From assembly GCA_044508675.1 (NCBI GenBank), contig JBIQHF010000005.1:62001-126000 (forward strand): a DNA stretch of 64,000 bases, read 5' to 3'. Position numbers and translations under genes: made by a program. The notes below the pieces were generated by a model, which saw only the letters and a list, made by a program, of their open reading frames with translations, was not told the DNA's origin and did no database searches. This DNA is from Raineyella sp044508675. Its GTDB lineage: Bacteria > Actinomycetota > Actinomycetes > Propionibacteriales > Propionibacteriaceae. Positions 46,361 to 55,685 of this stretch are shown here, one piece after another. Every line of letters starts with the position of its first letter. Within the stretch, counting starts at the first letter, position 1.

Positions 46361-46966
46361 GTGGCAGCCATCTACGACGGCCCGATCCAGGACCTGATCA
46401 CCGAGCTCGGTCAGCTTCCCGGGATCGGGCCGAAGTCCGCCCAGCGGATCGCCTTCCACATCATGTCCACCGACAAGGAGGACGTGATGCGGCTGGCCGA
46501 CGCGCTGGTGCAGGTCAAGGACCGGATCCACTTCTGCACCTCCTGTTTCAACGTCTCCGAGGGCGACACCTGCTCGATCTGCCGTGACCAGCGGCGCGAC
46601 CGTGCGCTGATCTGCGTGGTCGAGGACGCCAAGGACGTGGTGGCGATCGAGCGGACCCGCGAGTTCCGTGGCCGCTACCACGTGCTCGGTGGGTGCATCA
46701 GCCCGGTCAACGGCATGGGCCCCGACCAGCTGCACATTCGCGAGTTGGTCGGGCGGCTCGCCGACGGATCGGTGCAGGAGGTCATCATCGCCACCAACCC
46801 GACGATCGAGGGCGAGGCGACCGCAACGTACCTGAGCCGGCTGCTGCTGCCGATGGGGCTGACGGTCTCCCGGCTGGCCAGCGGGCTGCCGGTCGGCGGC
46901 GACCTGGAGTACGCCGACGAGGTCACCCTCGGCCGCGCCTTCGAGGGTCGCCGTGCTCTCAGCTGA
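46361..46966 (+). CDS. recR: Recombination protein RecR
   Basis: DNA-repair mediator acting with RecF/RecO to load RecA at gaps. The 201-residue protein has the helix-hairpin-helix LGQLPGIGPKSAQRIAFH near residue 17, the four-cysteine zinc finger CTSCFNVSEGDTCSIC near 59-74 and the Toprim segment CVVEDAKDVVAIE near 84. The GTG at 46361 follows the ybaB stop directly, and the end overlaps the HAD gene by 14 bases. Confidence 0.95.
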   Translation: MAAIYDGPIQDLITELGQLPGIGPKSAQRIAFHIMSTDKEDVMRLADALVQVKDRIHFCTSCFNVSEGDTCSICRDQRRDRALICVVEDAKDVVAIERTREFRGRYHVLGGCISPVNGMGPDQLHIRELVGRLADGSVQEVIIATNPTIEGEATATYLSRLLLPMGLTVSRLASGLPVGGDLEYADEVTLGRAFEGRRALS

Positions 46967-47831
46967 TCCCGTGCCTGACACCGACCGGTTCGCGGCGGTG
47001 CGCCTGGTCGCGACCGACCTGGACAACACCCTGCTGCGTACGGACAAGTCGGTCAGTCCCCGCACCGACGCCGCCCTGCGGGCCGCCGCGGCGGCCGGTC
47101 TGGTCGTCGTGCCGGTCACCGCACGCCAGCGGGTCGGCGTGCTGGCGGTCGCACCGCAGTTCGTCGAGCTCGCCGAGGCGTTCGGGGGCTGGGCGGTCTG
47201 CTCCAACGGCGCCCTGGGCCTGGACCTGACCACCGGCGAGCGGTTGTTCGAGGCCACGATGAGCGTGGAGTCCCAACGCAGCCTCGTCGATCGGCTCAGC
47301 GAGGCGGTCGACGACGTACGCTTCTGCGCGGTCCGGGACGGGGGTGACGGATTCCTGGTCGAGGCCGGTTATGCCGAGCTCAGCGCCTGGGCCGACCACA
47401 ATCGGGACCCGCGGCGGATGCAGGTGGTCGACCGGGCCGGGCTGACCGATGCCCCGAACCTCAAGATGGTCGCCCGCCACCCCGAGCTGACCGCCCGTAC
47501 CCTGCTGGACACCGTCCGAGACCTGGACCTGCCCGGCGTACAGGCCACCTCCTCGGGCGCACCGTTCCTGGAGTTCTCCGCCGCCGGCATCGACAAGGCG
47601 TACGGGCTGCAGCGGCTGGCCGGACACCTCGGGGTGGCCGCGGCCGAGGTCGTCGCCCTCGGGGACGGGCTGAACGATGTGGACATGCTTGCCTGGGCCG
47701 GTCGCGGCATCGCCGTGGCGAACGCCGAGCCGGAGCTGCTCGCCGCGGCCGACGAGGTTGCTCCCGGCTGCGACGAGGACGGTTTCGCGTCCGTCCTCAC
47801 CCGCCTGGTCGCGGAATCCCTCGAGGTGTGA
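46953..47831 (+). CDS. Cof-type HAD-superfamily phosphatase
   Basis: A 292-residue sugar-phosphatase-like hydrolase of the Cof/IIB group. Motif I is VATDLDNTLL near residue 18, motif II VVPVTARQR, and motif III/IV GDGLNDVDMLAWAGRGIAVANA near residue 237. The large cap domain lies between. Typical substrates are sugar phosphates or flavin intermediates. The GTG at 46953 overlaps recR by 14 bases, and the next gene starts seven bases after the stop, so it is part of a tightly packed run. Confidence 0.88.
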   Translation: MLSADPVPDTDRFAAVRLVATDLDNTLLRTDKSVSPRTDAALRAAAAAGLVVVPVTARQRVGVLAVAPQFVELAEAFGGWAVCSNGALGLDLTTGERLFEATMSVESQRSLVDRLSEAVDDVRFCAVRDGGDGFLVEAGYAELSAWADHNRDPRRMQVVDRAGLTDAPNLKMVARHPELTARTLLDTVRDLDLPGVQATSSGAPFLEFSAAGIDKAYGLQRLAGHLGVAAAEVVALGDGLNDVDMLAWAGRGIAVANAEPELLAAADEVAPGCDEDGFASVLTRLVAESLEV

Positions 47832-47838
47832 CGGCCCC

Positions 47839-49095
47839 ATGACAGCAGCCGGCAACGATAGGCTCCCCCCGCTGTTGCGCCGCATCCTCACCCTGGGCAC
47901 CGACACCGGTGACCCGCGCGACGACGCCGAACTCGCCCTGGGGATCGTGTTCTTCGTGATGGGGTTCGGGGCGGTCATCCAGGCGCTGCTCGCCATGCCC
48001 GCCGGAGCACGATTGTCCAGTGAACCGGCCGTCTACGTGGGGCTGACCCTCGCGATGAGCACGACGGTGGTCGGCTTCTGCATCGCGACGTTCCGGCGCG
48101 GGACCCCCTCTGGCGTGCCGTGGGGATGGGCGATGATCGGGCTCACCGTCGGCTCGGCGCCCGTGATGACCGCCATCCTGCCGGAGTCCGAACTGCTCGG
48201 CTCCTGGACGGCCTCGGTCTTCGCCTTCAGCCAGTACAGCGTCGTCGTGGCGGGGGCCTGGCTGCGCTCGGTGCGTCGTACGTTCGTGCTCGCCGTGGCG
48301 ATGGCTGCCAGCTACAGCTGGCTGCTGCTCAACGCCGATGGTCCCTACAGCGAAGTGTCGGTCATGGTGAACGCGCTCAACTACCCGATCTTCGGTCTGG
48401 CCGTCTCGCTGGTCTCGCAGTACTGGCGGATCCTCGCCCAACGCTCGTACGACGCCCACCAGGCCACGCTCCGGGCGACCCGGCAGATGGAACTCGACCG
48501 CTACCGGCTGGTCGTGCACGACACCAGCGGCATCCTGCGCATGCTCGGTGACGAGGCCACCCCGCCTGAGGTGCTGCCCGCCCTGCGCGAGCAGGCCCTG
48601 GGCGAGGCGAACCGGCTGCGCCAGTACCTCGCCGCACCCCCGGCCGGCACCGACCAAGCGGGCGAGGCCGGCCCGGGGCGGATCTGCCTCGGGGACGTCC
48701 TTGCGGAGGCCACCCAGGGCTTCACGGACCTGCCCCTGGAGATATCGACCGTGCTGGCCGCCGATGCGGTCCTGGCGGAGGCCGATGCGGTCGCCCTCCA
48801 GCGGGCCGTGGTGACGCTGCTGCACAACGTACGGCGCCACGCCCAGGCCTCGACGGTCTGGGTGCATGCCGATGCGGTGGACGGTCGCTGGGAGGTCGTG
48901 GTCCGCGACGACGGGGTGGGCTTCACCGCCGACCCGGCGACGTACGGCTTCGGGCTGCGCGAGCAGGTACTGGGTGCCCTGTCGGCACGGGGCATCGCCA
49001 TCGACATCGACTCGAGTCCCGGCGACGGCTGCGCGGTCACCATGTCGGGCCCGGTGGCGGCCCCGGAAAGGCGGAACGGTGATGGAACCCACTGA
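47839..49095 (+). CDS. Membrane-bound sensor histidine kinase (NarL-partner type)
   Basis: A 418-residue kinase with about five to six hydrophobic segments in the first 210 residues and a cytoplasmic transmitter. The candidate phospho-acceptor is in RYRLVVHDTSGILRMLGDE near residue 225, a diverged HisKA_3-type box. HATPase motifs are VVTLLHNVRRHAQA (N box), VRDDGVGF (G1) and YGFGLREQVLG (G2). It is translated immediately upstream of, and overlapping, the response regulator, its certain partner. The signal sensed is unknown. Confidence 0.8.
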   Translation: MTAAGNDRLPPLLRRILTLGTDTGDPRDDAELALGIVFFVMGFGAVIQALLAMPAGARLSSEPAVYVGLTLAMSTTVVGFCIATFRRGTPSGVPWGWAMIGLTVGSAPVMTAILPESELLGSWTASVFAFSQYSVVVAGAWLRSVRRTFVLAVAMAASYSWLLLNADGPYSEVSVMVNALNYPIFGLAVSLVSQYWRILAQRSYDAHQATLRATRQMELDRYRLVVHDTSGILRMLGDEATPPEVLPALREQALGEANRLRQYLAAPPAGTDQAGEAGPGRICLGDVLAEATQGFTDLPLEISTVLAADAVLAEADAVALQRAVVTLLHNVRRHAQASTVWVHADAVDGRWEVVVRDDGVGFTADPATYGFGLREQVLGALSARGIAIDIDSSPGDGCAVTMSGPVAAPERRNGDGTH

Positions 49096-49759
49096 CCAGG
49101 ACCCGGGCGACCGGGGGCCGCGGCGGCCCTGCGTGGTGGTCATCGACGACAGCACGCTGGCCCGTGAGGCGTTCGGCTTCGTCCACCGGGGCCTGGAGGT
49201 TGTCGGCGCCTGGCCCACGATCGAGCCGCTGCTGGACCAGCGGCCGATCGCCGATCTGGTCGTGCTCGACCTGCACCTGGCGGTCGAGGACCGGCCCGAC
49301 ACCCCCCAGGGGACACGGGCCATCCGGGCGGTGAGGGCCGCCGGCTACCGGATCTGCCTCTACAGCGACGAGGGCCGCCCACTGGTCCTCGCGCAGTGTC
49401 TCCAGGCGGGCGCGCAGGCACTGGTGCGCAAGAGCGCCCCGCGGGAACGGGCCGAGGCCGACTTCGTCCGGGCCGCCACAGGTGAGTCCGTGTTGCCACC
49501 CTCACTGCTGGGGATCGCCGAACTCCTGGAGCGCCGTGGCGCACTACCGGAACTGACCGAGCGGCAGCGTCAGGTGCTCAGTGCGCGGGCCCGCGGCGAG
49601 CGATGGGCCGCGATCGCGAAACGCCTGTTCATCACCGAGCGGGTGGCGCGCGAGCACCTGCAGGCCGTGTCGAACAAGATGTCGGACTACCTGCAGGACG
49701 CCTCGCCGGCCGATCTGGAGCGGATGCTCGGTACTGGGCCCGGGGACCTCGTGAACTGA
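49082..49759 (+). CDS. LuxR/NarL-family response regulator
   Basis: A 225-residue regulator. The receiver domain has the acidic pocket VVVIDDS, the phosphorylatable aspartate in LVVLDLHLA near residue 60 and the lysine in ALVRKSAP near residue 120. The C-terminal DNA-binding domain, LTERQRQVLSARARGERWAAIAKRLFITERVAREHLQ, is a somewhat degenerate LuxR helix-turn-helix. The ATG at 49082 overlaps the kinase stop; an adjoining GTG could also serve. Three hairpins follow the gene. Confidence 0.85.
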   Translation: MEPTDQDPGDRGPRRPCVVVIDDSTLAREAFGFVHRGLEVVGAWPTIEPLLDQRPIADLVVLDLHLAVEDRPDTPQGTRAIRAVRAAGYRICLYSDEGRPLVLAQCLQAGAQALVRKSAPRERAEADFVRAATGESVLPPSLLGIAELLERRGALPELTERQRQVLSARARGERWAAIAKRLFITERVAREHLQAVSNKMSDYLQDASPADLERMLGTGPGDLVN

Positions 49760-49787
49760 AACCGGCAGCGCCGGTGAGGTCGGCTCC

Positions 49788-49983
49788 GTCGCGGATTGCT
49801 GGGCAGGTCCCCCGGACCTGCTATCCAGCATCCGCGACGCGGCAGAACCTTCGCCCCCCGGTTCGGGTCCTGCCAGATCTCAACCTAGGAGAAGTCAGCG
49901 CTGTGCGGAACCCCCGGAAACGGGGGCTCCCCGGTCCCGGCGGCACGCACCCGTACGCCGCCTCCGGGGAAGCGGCGTACGGG
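49788..49983. terminator. Three hairpins between convergent response regulator and transporter
   Basis: A long interrupted stem at 49788-49838, a CCCCCG/CGGGGG stem with GAAA loop at 49911-49926 and a perfect 12-bp stem at 49950-49983. The 255-bp gap holds nothing else. Confidence 0.7.
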
Positions 49984-50014
49984 CCGGGGTATAGCAGGCG
50001 CACGGGCCGAGCGG

Positions 50015-51406
50015 TCAGTGGGACGGGGGCCGGCTGGCGGCGAACTCCTGGTTCTCCTCGCCCTCCCGGTTCCCCTCGTCGACGTGCAGCGCGACCCCGC
50101 GGGTCTCTCGGGTGGTCGAGACCGCGATCAGCGAGATGAGGGTGGCCACGGCGATGTAGACGCCGACGGTCCAGCCGACCGAGAAGCGGTTCAGCAGCAT
50201 CTGGGCGATCATCGGGGCGAAGGCGCCACCGAGGATGGCTCCCAGTGCGTAGCCGATGGAGACCCCGGAGAACCGGACGCGGGCCGGGAACATCTCGGCG
50301 TACAGGGCCGACTGCGGGCCGTACGACAGGCCCAGGCCGACGGTCAGGACGAACAGCGCCGCCACGTACCACCCGATGTTGCCGGTGTCGATCAGGAACC
50401 ACATCGGGACCGACCACGCCAGCACGATCAGGTAGCCGAGCTGGAACGTACGGATCCGGCCGATCCGGTCCGACAGCCAGCCGCCGACCAGGGTGAAGGC
50501 GAGCCAGCCGCCGGAGGCGATCGTGGTGCCGAGCAGGACGGTGGGACGGTCCATGCCCAGCGACTTGATCGCGTACGTGGAGAAGAACGCGATGACGAGG
50601 TAGCCGGCGGCGTTGTTGGCGATGAAGATCAGCGCGGCGCGCAGGACGGTCCCGCCGTTCTTCGCGAACAGGGCGCCGAGCGGGGCGGAGGACTCCTTGG
50701 CCCGCGTCGCGATCTCGAGGAAGACCGGGGACTCCTCGACGGAGCGGCGGATCAGGTGGCCGACGACGATCATCACGATGGAGAGCAGGAACGGGATGCG
50801 CCAGCCCCAGACGTTGAACTGCTCGCCCATGACCTGGGTCAGGAACCACATCGTGATGGTGGCCAGGATCATGCCGGCCGGCACGCCGATCTGGGGGTAG
50901 GCGCCGAACAGGCCACGACGGTTCGTGGGGGCGTGCTCCACGGCGAGCAGGGCGGCGCCGCCCCATTCCCCGCCGGCGGAGAAGCCCTGCAGGATGCGCA
51001 GGGTGATCAGCAGGAGCGGGGCGATGACGCCGACCTGGGCGTACGTCGGCAGCACCCCGATCAGCGAGGTGGCGGCGCCCATCATGATCAGGGTGGCGAC
51101 GAGGACCTTCTTGCGGCCGAAGCGGTCGCCCAGGTGGCCGGCGACGATGGCGCCGAGCGGGCGGAACAGGAACGAGATGCCCACCGTCGCGAAGGACAGC
51201 ACCTGGGCGAGGCCAGGGTTGGTCTGGGCCAGCGGGGCGAGGAAGAGCGGCGCCAGGATGACGCCGGCGGCTTGGGCGTAGATGAAGAAGTCGTACCACT
51301 CGATGGTGGTGCCGACCATGGTCGCCAGCATGACGCGGCGTTCGTCTGCGGACAGCGGGGCGGTGGGACGGATGTCACGAGCTTCGGTGGTCGTGGCAAC
51401 GGACAC
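50015..51406 (-). CDS. MHS-family major facilitator transporter (ShiA/ProP-like)
   Basis: A 463-residue 12-helix symporter of the metabolite:H+ symport branch. GTTIEWYDFFIYAQAAG near residue 30 is the MHS signature, FRPLGAIVAGHLGDRFGRKKVLV the loop 2-3 motif, and RILQGFSAGGEWGGAALLAVEHAP near residue 135 the second signature. Substrates in this branch include shikimate, proline/betaine and alpha-ketoglutarate. The GTG at 51406 has AGGAGG six bases upstream. A TetR-like palindrome 52-69 bp further upstream suggests local repression, though no regulator gene is near. Confidence 0.88.
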   Translation of the reverse strand: MSVATTTEARDIRPTAPLSADERRVMLATMVGTTIEWYDFFIYAQAAGVILAPLFLAPLAQTNPGLAQVLSFATVGISFLFRPLGAIVAGHLGDRFGRKKVLVATLIMMGAATSLIGVLPTYAQVGVIAPLLLITLRILQGFSAGGEWGGAALLAVEHAPTNRRGLFGAYPQIGVPAGMILATITMWFLTQVMGEQFNVWGWRIPFLLSIVMIVVGHLIRRSVEESPVFLEIATRAKESSAPLGALFAKNGGTVLRAALIFIANNAAGYLVIAFFSTYAIKSLGMDRPTVLLGTTIASGGWLAFTLVGGWLSDRIGRIRTFQLGYLIVLAWSVPMWFLIDTGNIGWYVAALFVLTVGLGLSYGPQSALYAEMFPARVRFSGVSIGYALGAILGGAFAPMIAQMLLNRFSVGWTVGVYIAVATLISLIAVSTTRETRGVALHVDEGNREGEENQEFAASRPPSH

Positions 51407-51457
51407 GTGGTCCTCCTGGTGGGGTGAGAGGGACAACCGGCCGGACGCCAGTTTTAC

Positions 51458-51475
51458 CAACTGAACGTTCGGTTG
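51458..51475. promoter_or_regulatory. TetR-type palindromic operator
   Basis: CAAC-T-GAACGTTC-G-GTTG is an 18-bp near-perfect palindrome about 52 bp upstream of the MHS transporter start. Symmetry and length suit a TetR-family dimer. Confidence 0.5.
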
Positions 51476-51567
51476 TGCCACCCTAACCGCTTGCGTGTGA
51501 TCTGCGCCATACCCAAATCTGATCGACTTTCTTTCTCGGCGACCCGGTGGACCTGCGCCCGGCAGAG

Positions 51568-51597
51568 TTGGGCTGCGCACCGGCGGCCGTCTAGGAT
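51568..51597 (+). promoter_or_regulatory. ileS promoter
   Basis: TTGGGC (51568-51573) and TAGGAT (51592-51597) with an 18-base spacer, giving a transcript that begins at the T-box. Confidence 0.6.
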
Positions 51598-51603
51598 GGG
51601 CCC

Positions 51604-51823
51604 GTCCGCAAGGCGAGGATGGGGCCATCACCCCGGAGCCGCCGGAAGAACAGGCACCGTCGCAGGACGGCGCGCCCCACTAGAACCGGCCGCGGCGAGA
51701 ACGAAGCGGGTGGGTCCCGTCCCGACGGACCCGCCAAGAAGGGTGGTACCGCGGGTCCGCTCGTCCCTTCCTCCGGCTCGGCCTCCGGCCCGGCCGGTCA
51801 GGATCGATCGACGAGGGACGGAC
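51604..51823 (+). promoter_or_regulatory. T-box leader of ileS (translational type)
   Basis: The invariant T-box GGGTGGTACCGCG is at 51741-51753. A short stem I with a candidate isoleucine specifier ATC at 51627-51629 precedes it. Downstream, TCGTCCCT (near 51770) is complementary to AGGGACG (near 51815) covering the ileS ribosome-binding site, so uncharged tRNA-Ile should free translation rather than prevent transcription termination. The whole 51407-51823 gap is taken up by this leader, the promoter and the MHS operator. Confidence 0.85.
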
Positions 51824-54800
51824 ATGACGCAGGAGATTCAGACGGACGCACAGGTCGGGCAGCCTGATCGCGTCGCGGCGGTGGCCGCCGAGCAGGGCCA
51901 CTACGAGGGCGCCTACCACGCAGTGCCGGCGCAGATCGACCTGCCGGCGATGGAGCACCGGATCCTGGACTTCTGGGCCGCCAACGACGTCTTCGCCCGG
52001 TCCGAGCAGCGCACCTCCGAGGGGCCGCGGTGGACCTTCTACGAGGGCCCGCCGACCGCCAACGGGATGCCCGGCACCCACCACATCGAGGCGCGGGTGT
52101 TCAAGGACGTCTTCCCGCGGTTCCGTACGATGCAGGGCTACTACGTCGAGCGCAAGGCCGGCTGGGACTGCCACGGCCTGCCGGTCGAGCTGGCCGTGGA
52201 GAAGGAACTCGGCATCAACGGCAAGCCGCAGATCGAGGAGTACGGCATCGAGGCGTTCAACGCCAAGTGCCGCGAGTCCGTCACCCGCCACGTCGGCGCC
52301 TTCGGCGAGCTCACCGACCGGATGGGCTACTGGGTGCACCTGGACGACGCCTACTGGACGATGGACACCTCGTACGTCGAGTCGGTCTGGTGGTCGCTGA
52401 AGCAGCTGTTCGACAAGGGCATGCTCTCCCAGGACCAGCGCGTCGCGCCGTACTGCCCCCGCTGCGGGACCACGCTGTCGGACCACGAGCTGGCCCAGGG
52501 CTACGAGGACGTCGTCGACACCACCGCGTTCGTCCGCTTCCGGCTGACCTCCGGACCGTACGCCGGTCGCGCCGACCTGGTGGTCTGGACCACCACGCCG
52601 TGGACGCTGTTCTCCAACACCACCGTCGCCGTCGGCGCCGACATCACGTACGTGACCGCGACCGACGGGGACAGCACCGTCATCGTCGCCGAGGACAACG
52701 TCGGCACCGCGCTCGGCGAGGGCTGGACCGTCCAGGACCGGTTCACCGGCACGGAGATGGAGGGCTGGACCTACCGGCGGCCGTTCGAGGTGGTCGAGCA
52801 GCCCGGTACCGCGTTCTTCGTGGTGCTGGAGGACTACGTGGCGACCGGCGAGGGCACCGGCCTGGTCCACCAGGCGATGCCGTTCGGCGAGGACGACTAC
52901 CGCTCCTCCAAGCGCCATGGCATCGAGTTCGTCAACCCGATCGGTCCCGACGGGCACTTCCACGAGGAGTACGAGCTGGTCGGCGGCCAGTTCTTCAAGG
53001 ACGCGGACGCGACCGCGCTGGCCGACCTGGCCGAGCGCGGGCTGCTGTTCCGTACGCTCGACCACGAGCACCCCTACCCACACTGCTGGCGCTGCCACAC
53101 CCCGCTGATGTACTACGCGCAGCCGTCCTGGTACGTGCGGACGACGCAGATCAAGGACGAGCTGCTGCGCGAGAACGAGGGCACCACCTGGTACCCGGAG
53201 ACGATCAAGTGGGGCCGCTACGGCGACTGGCTGAACAACAACGTCGACTGGGCACTGTCCCGTACCCGCTACTGGGGCACTCCGCTGCCGATCTGGGTCA
53301 ACGACGTCACCGGCGAGCGGGTGTGCGTCGGGTCGCGCGCCGAGCTCGGCGAGCTGGCCGGCCGTGACCTGTCCGACCTGGACCCGCACCGCCCGTTCAT
53401 CGACGACGTCACCTTCACCAGGCCCGGTGAGGAGGGGACCTACCGTCGCGTCCCCGAGGTGATCGACGCCTGGTACGACTCCGGCTCGATGCCGTTCGCG
53501 CAGTGGGGCTACCCGTACGTGGAGGGCTCGAAGGAGGCGTTCGAGCAGGCGTACCCGGCCGACTTCATCTGTGAGGCGACCGACCAGACCCGGGGCTGGT
53601 TCTACTCGCTGATGGCGGTCGGCACCGCCGTGTTCGACCAGTCCTCGTACAAGAACGTGCTCTGCCTGGGGCACATCCTGGCCGAGGACGGCAAGAAGAT
53701 GTCCAAGCACCTGGGCAACATCCTCGAGCCGATCCCGCTGATGGACAAGCACGGTGCGGATGCGGTGCGCTGGTTCATGGCCGCTTCCGGCTCGCCCTGG
53801 GCGGCGCGGCGCGTCGGTGACACGGCGATCCAGGAGATCGTCCGCAAGGTGCTGCTGACCTACTGGAACTCCGCCTCGTTCCTGGCCCTGTATGCCCAGG
53901 CCAACGACTGGTCCCCCGAGGCCGCTGACGGCACCCGCACGGACGTGCCGCTGGCCGACCGGCCCGTGCTGGACCGCTGGCTAGTCTCGGAGACCAACCT
54001 GCTGGTGCGCCGGGTGACCGAGGCGCTGGAGGTCTTCGACTCCCAGCGGGCCGGCCAGCTGCTCGGTGAGTTCGTCGACAACCTGTCCAACTGGTACGTG
54101 CGCCGGTCACGCCGCCGCTTCTGGCGCGGCGAGGACTCCGCGCTGCTCACCCTGCACGACACGATGGACGTGCTGACCCGGCTGCTGGCGCCGATGGTGC
54201 CGTTCCTGACCGAGCACGTGTGGCAGCAGCTCGTCGTGCCCGTCGACCGCGACGCCGCCGCGTCGGTGCACCTGGCCGACTGGCCGGTCGTGGACGAGTC
54301 TGCGATCGACGAGCACCTGGCCGCGGCGATGGCCCTGACCCGTCGCGTGGTCGAGCTGGGCCGCGGGGCCCGTGCCGAGGCGAAGGCCAAGATCCGCCAG
54401 CCGCTGTCGCGCCTGCTGGTCTCCGGCGACTCGTACGCCAGGCTCGACGAGGCCCTGCGCGGCGAGATCGCCGACGAGCTGAACGTGCAGGCGGTGGAGA
54501 CCTTCGGCTCGGCCGGTGACCTGGTCGACTACTCGGCCAAGGGCAACTTCCGCGCGCTCGGCAAGCGGTTCGGCAAGCAGACCCCGAAGGTCGCCGAGGC
54601 GATCGCGGCCGCCGACGCGGCGGAACTGCACGCGGCGCTGGCCCGGGACGGCAAGGCGACGGTCGACTTCGAGGGGGGCACCGCGATCGGGCCCGATGAG
54701 GTGATCATCTCCGAGCGCCCCCGCGAGGGCTGGTCGGTGCTCAACGAGCAGGGCGAGACCGTCGCGCTCGACCTGGAGCTCACCCCCGAACTGGTCGCGG

Positions 54801-55060
54801 CCGGCGTGGCCCGGGACGTGATCCGCGAGGTGCAGGAGGCCCGGAAGAACTCCGGGTTCGAGGTGTCCGATCGGATCACGCTCACCTGGCGCGCCGCCGA
54901 CTCCGAGGCCGGCGTCCGTACCGCCGAGGCCGTGCGGACCCACCGCGACCTGATCGCCGAGGAGGTGCTGGCCACGGTGATGACCGAGGGCGAGTCGGCC
55001 GGCGACGTGTTCACCGTCGAGGAGCTGGGGCTGTCGTTCACGGTGGTCCGACAGGACTGA
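51824..55060 (+). CDS. ileS: Isoleucyl-tRNA synthetase, eukaryote-like type 2
   Basis: Charges tRNA-Ile. The 1078-residue class I enzyme has the HIGH-equivalent PGTHHIEARVFKDV near residue 83, a CP1 editing domain with WTTTPWTLFSNTTVAV near 250, and KMSKHLGN near 625. The GTHH variant, overall length and lack of a bacterial C-terminal zinc finger place it in the IleS2 group, which is commonly insensitive to mupirocin. The ATG at 51824 follows the T-box sequestrator. A strong terminator follows the gene. Confidence 0.95.
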   Translation: MTQEIQTDAQVGQPDRVAAVAAEQGHYEGAYHAVPAQIDLPAMEHRILDFWAANDVFARSEQRTSEGPRWTFYEGPPTANGMPGTHHIEARVFKDVFPRFRTMQGYYVERKAGWDCHGLPVELAVEKELGINGKPQIEEYGIEAFNAKCRESVTRHVGAFGELTDRMGYWVHLDDAYWTMDTSYVESVWWSLKQLFDKGMLSQDQRVAPYCPRCGTTLSDHELAQGYEDVVDTTAFVRFRLTSGPYAGRADLVVWTTTPWTLFSNTTVAVGADITYVTATDGDSTVIVAEDNVGTALGEGWTVQDRFTGTEMEGWTYRRPFEVVEQPGTAFFVVLEDYVATGEGTGLVHQAMPFGEDDYRSSKRHGIEFVNPIGPDGHFHEEYELVGGQFFKDADATALADLAERGLLFRTLDHEHPYPHCWRCHTPLMYYAQPSWYVRTTQIKDELLRENEGTTWYPETIKWGRYGDWLNNNVDWALSRTRYWGTPLPIWVNDVTGERVCVGSRAELGELAGRDLSDLDPHRPFIDDVTFTRPGEEGTYRRVPEVIDAWYDSGSMPFAQWGYPYVEGSKEAFEQAYPADFICEATDQTRGWFYSLMAVGTAVFDQSSYKNVLCLGHILAEDGKKMSKHLGNILEPIPLMDKHGADAVRWFMAASGSPWAARRVGDTAIQEIVRKVLLTYWNSASFLALYAQANDWSPEAADGTRTDVPLADRPVLDRWLVSETNLLVRRVTEALEVFDSQRAGQLLGEFVDNLSNWYVRRSRRRFWRGEDSALLTLHDTMDVLTRLLAPMVPFLTEHVWQQLVVPVDRDAAASVHLADWPVVDESAIDEHLAAAMALTRRVVELGRGARAEAKAKIRQPLSRLLVSGDSYARLDEALRGEIADELNVQAVETFGSAGDLVDYSAKGNFRALGKRFGKQTPKVAEAIAAADAAELHAALARDGKATVDFEGGTAIGPDEVIISERPREGWSVLNEQGETVALDLELTPELVAAGVARDVIREVQEARKNSGFEVSDRITLTWRAADSEAGVRTAEAVRTHRDLIAEEVLATVMTEGESAGDVFTVEELGLSFTVVRQD

Positions 55061-55080
55061 TTCCGGACCGGGAGACGACG

Positions 55081-55111
55081 AGGGGCGTACGCGATGGTCG
55101 CGTACGCCCCT
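55081..55111. terminator. Terminator between ileS and the DUF1707 gene
   Basis: A perfect 14-bp stem (AGGGGCGTACGCGA and complement) with a three-base loop between convergent genes. Confidence 0.85.
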
Positions 55112-55133
55112 CGTGCGTTCCGTGCGTTCCGTG

Positions 55134-55685
55134 CTAGCCGTGGGGGTGGTGGGGGCCGCCCGGCAGTTCGGGCTTGGGTGGCTCGTCGTCTCCCGAGTTG
55201 GGCTCGTGCTTCGTCTTGTCGTTCTTGAGCACGGCGTCCAGGACCAGGGTGGTGATGAGGGCGCCGCCGATCGCGGCGAACCAGCTCATGCCGAGGAAGA
55301 TCGCCGACAGGATCGCGATCGGCCAGATCAGTCCTTGGATCGTCTGCAGCGTCGCGCGCGCGGACGGGCTCAGGCCGCCGCCGGAGGACGCCGTGTCGGG
55401 CACCTGCCCGTAGTGCTCCGGGACCGCCGGGCCGGTGGGCGCGGCGTACGGCTGCACCTGCCGGGACCCGAAACCGGAGTCGCCCGGCAGGTCGGCGAAC
55501 AGGGGAGCGAGGTCCTCGGCCGTCTTCGCCCGGAGCGCCTTGTCCATCCGCTCGTTGAACTCGGTCTCGTCGAGCCGGCCGGCCACGTAGTGGTCCGAGA
55601 GCCTGTCGACCGCGGCCTGCCGCTCGGCGTCGCCGATGCGTGGCTGGAACGAGGGCTGGTCGTTCGGGTCGCCGGGGTCACTCAT
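55134..55685 (-). CDS. DUF1707 domain membrane protein
   Basis: A 183-residue protein. The N-terminal DUF1707 domain reads RIGDAERQAAVDRLSDHYVAGRLDETEFNERMDKALRAKTAEDLAPLFADLP and is followed by a Pro/Ser-rich linker, then two membrane helices (IWPIAILSAIFLGMSWFAAI and GGALITTLVLDAV) and a charged tail ending HHPHG. CATAAT lies seven bases before ATG 55685, so translation may be leaderless; an ATG three codons earlier is possible. Function unknown, probably envelope-related. Confidence 0.75.
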   Translation of the reverse strand: MSDPGDPNDQPSFQPRIGDAERQAAVDRLSDHYVAGRLDETEFNERMDKALRAKTAEDLAPLFADLPGDSGFGSRQVQPYAAPTGPAVPEHYGQVPDTASSGGGLSPSARATLQTIQGLIWPIAILSAIFLGMSWFAAIGGALITTLVLDAVLKNDKTKHEPNSGDDEPPKPELPGGPHHPHG

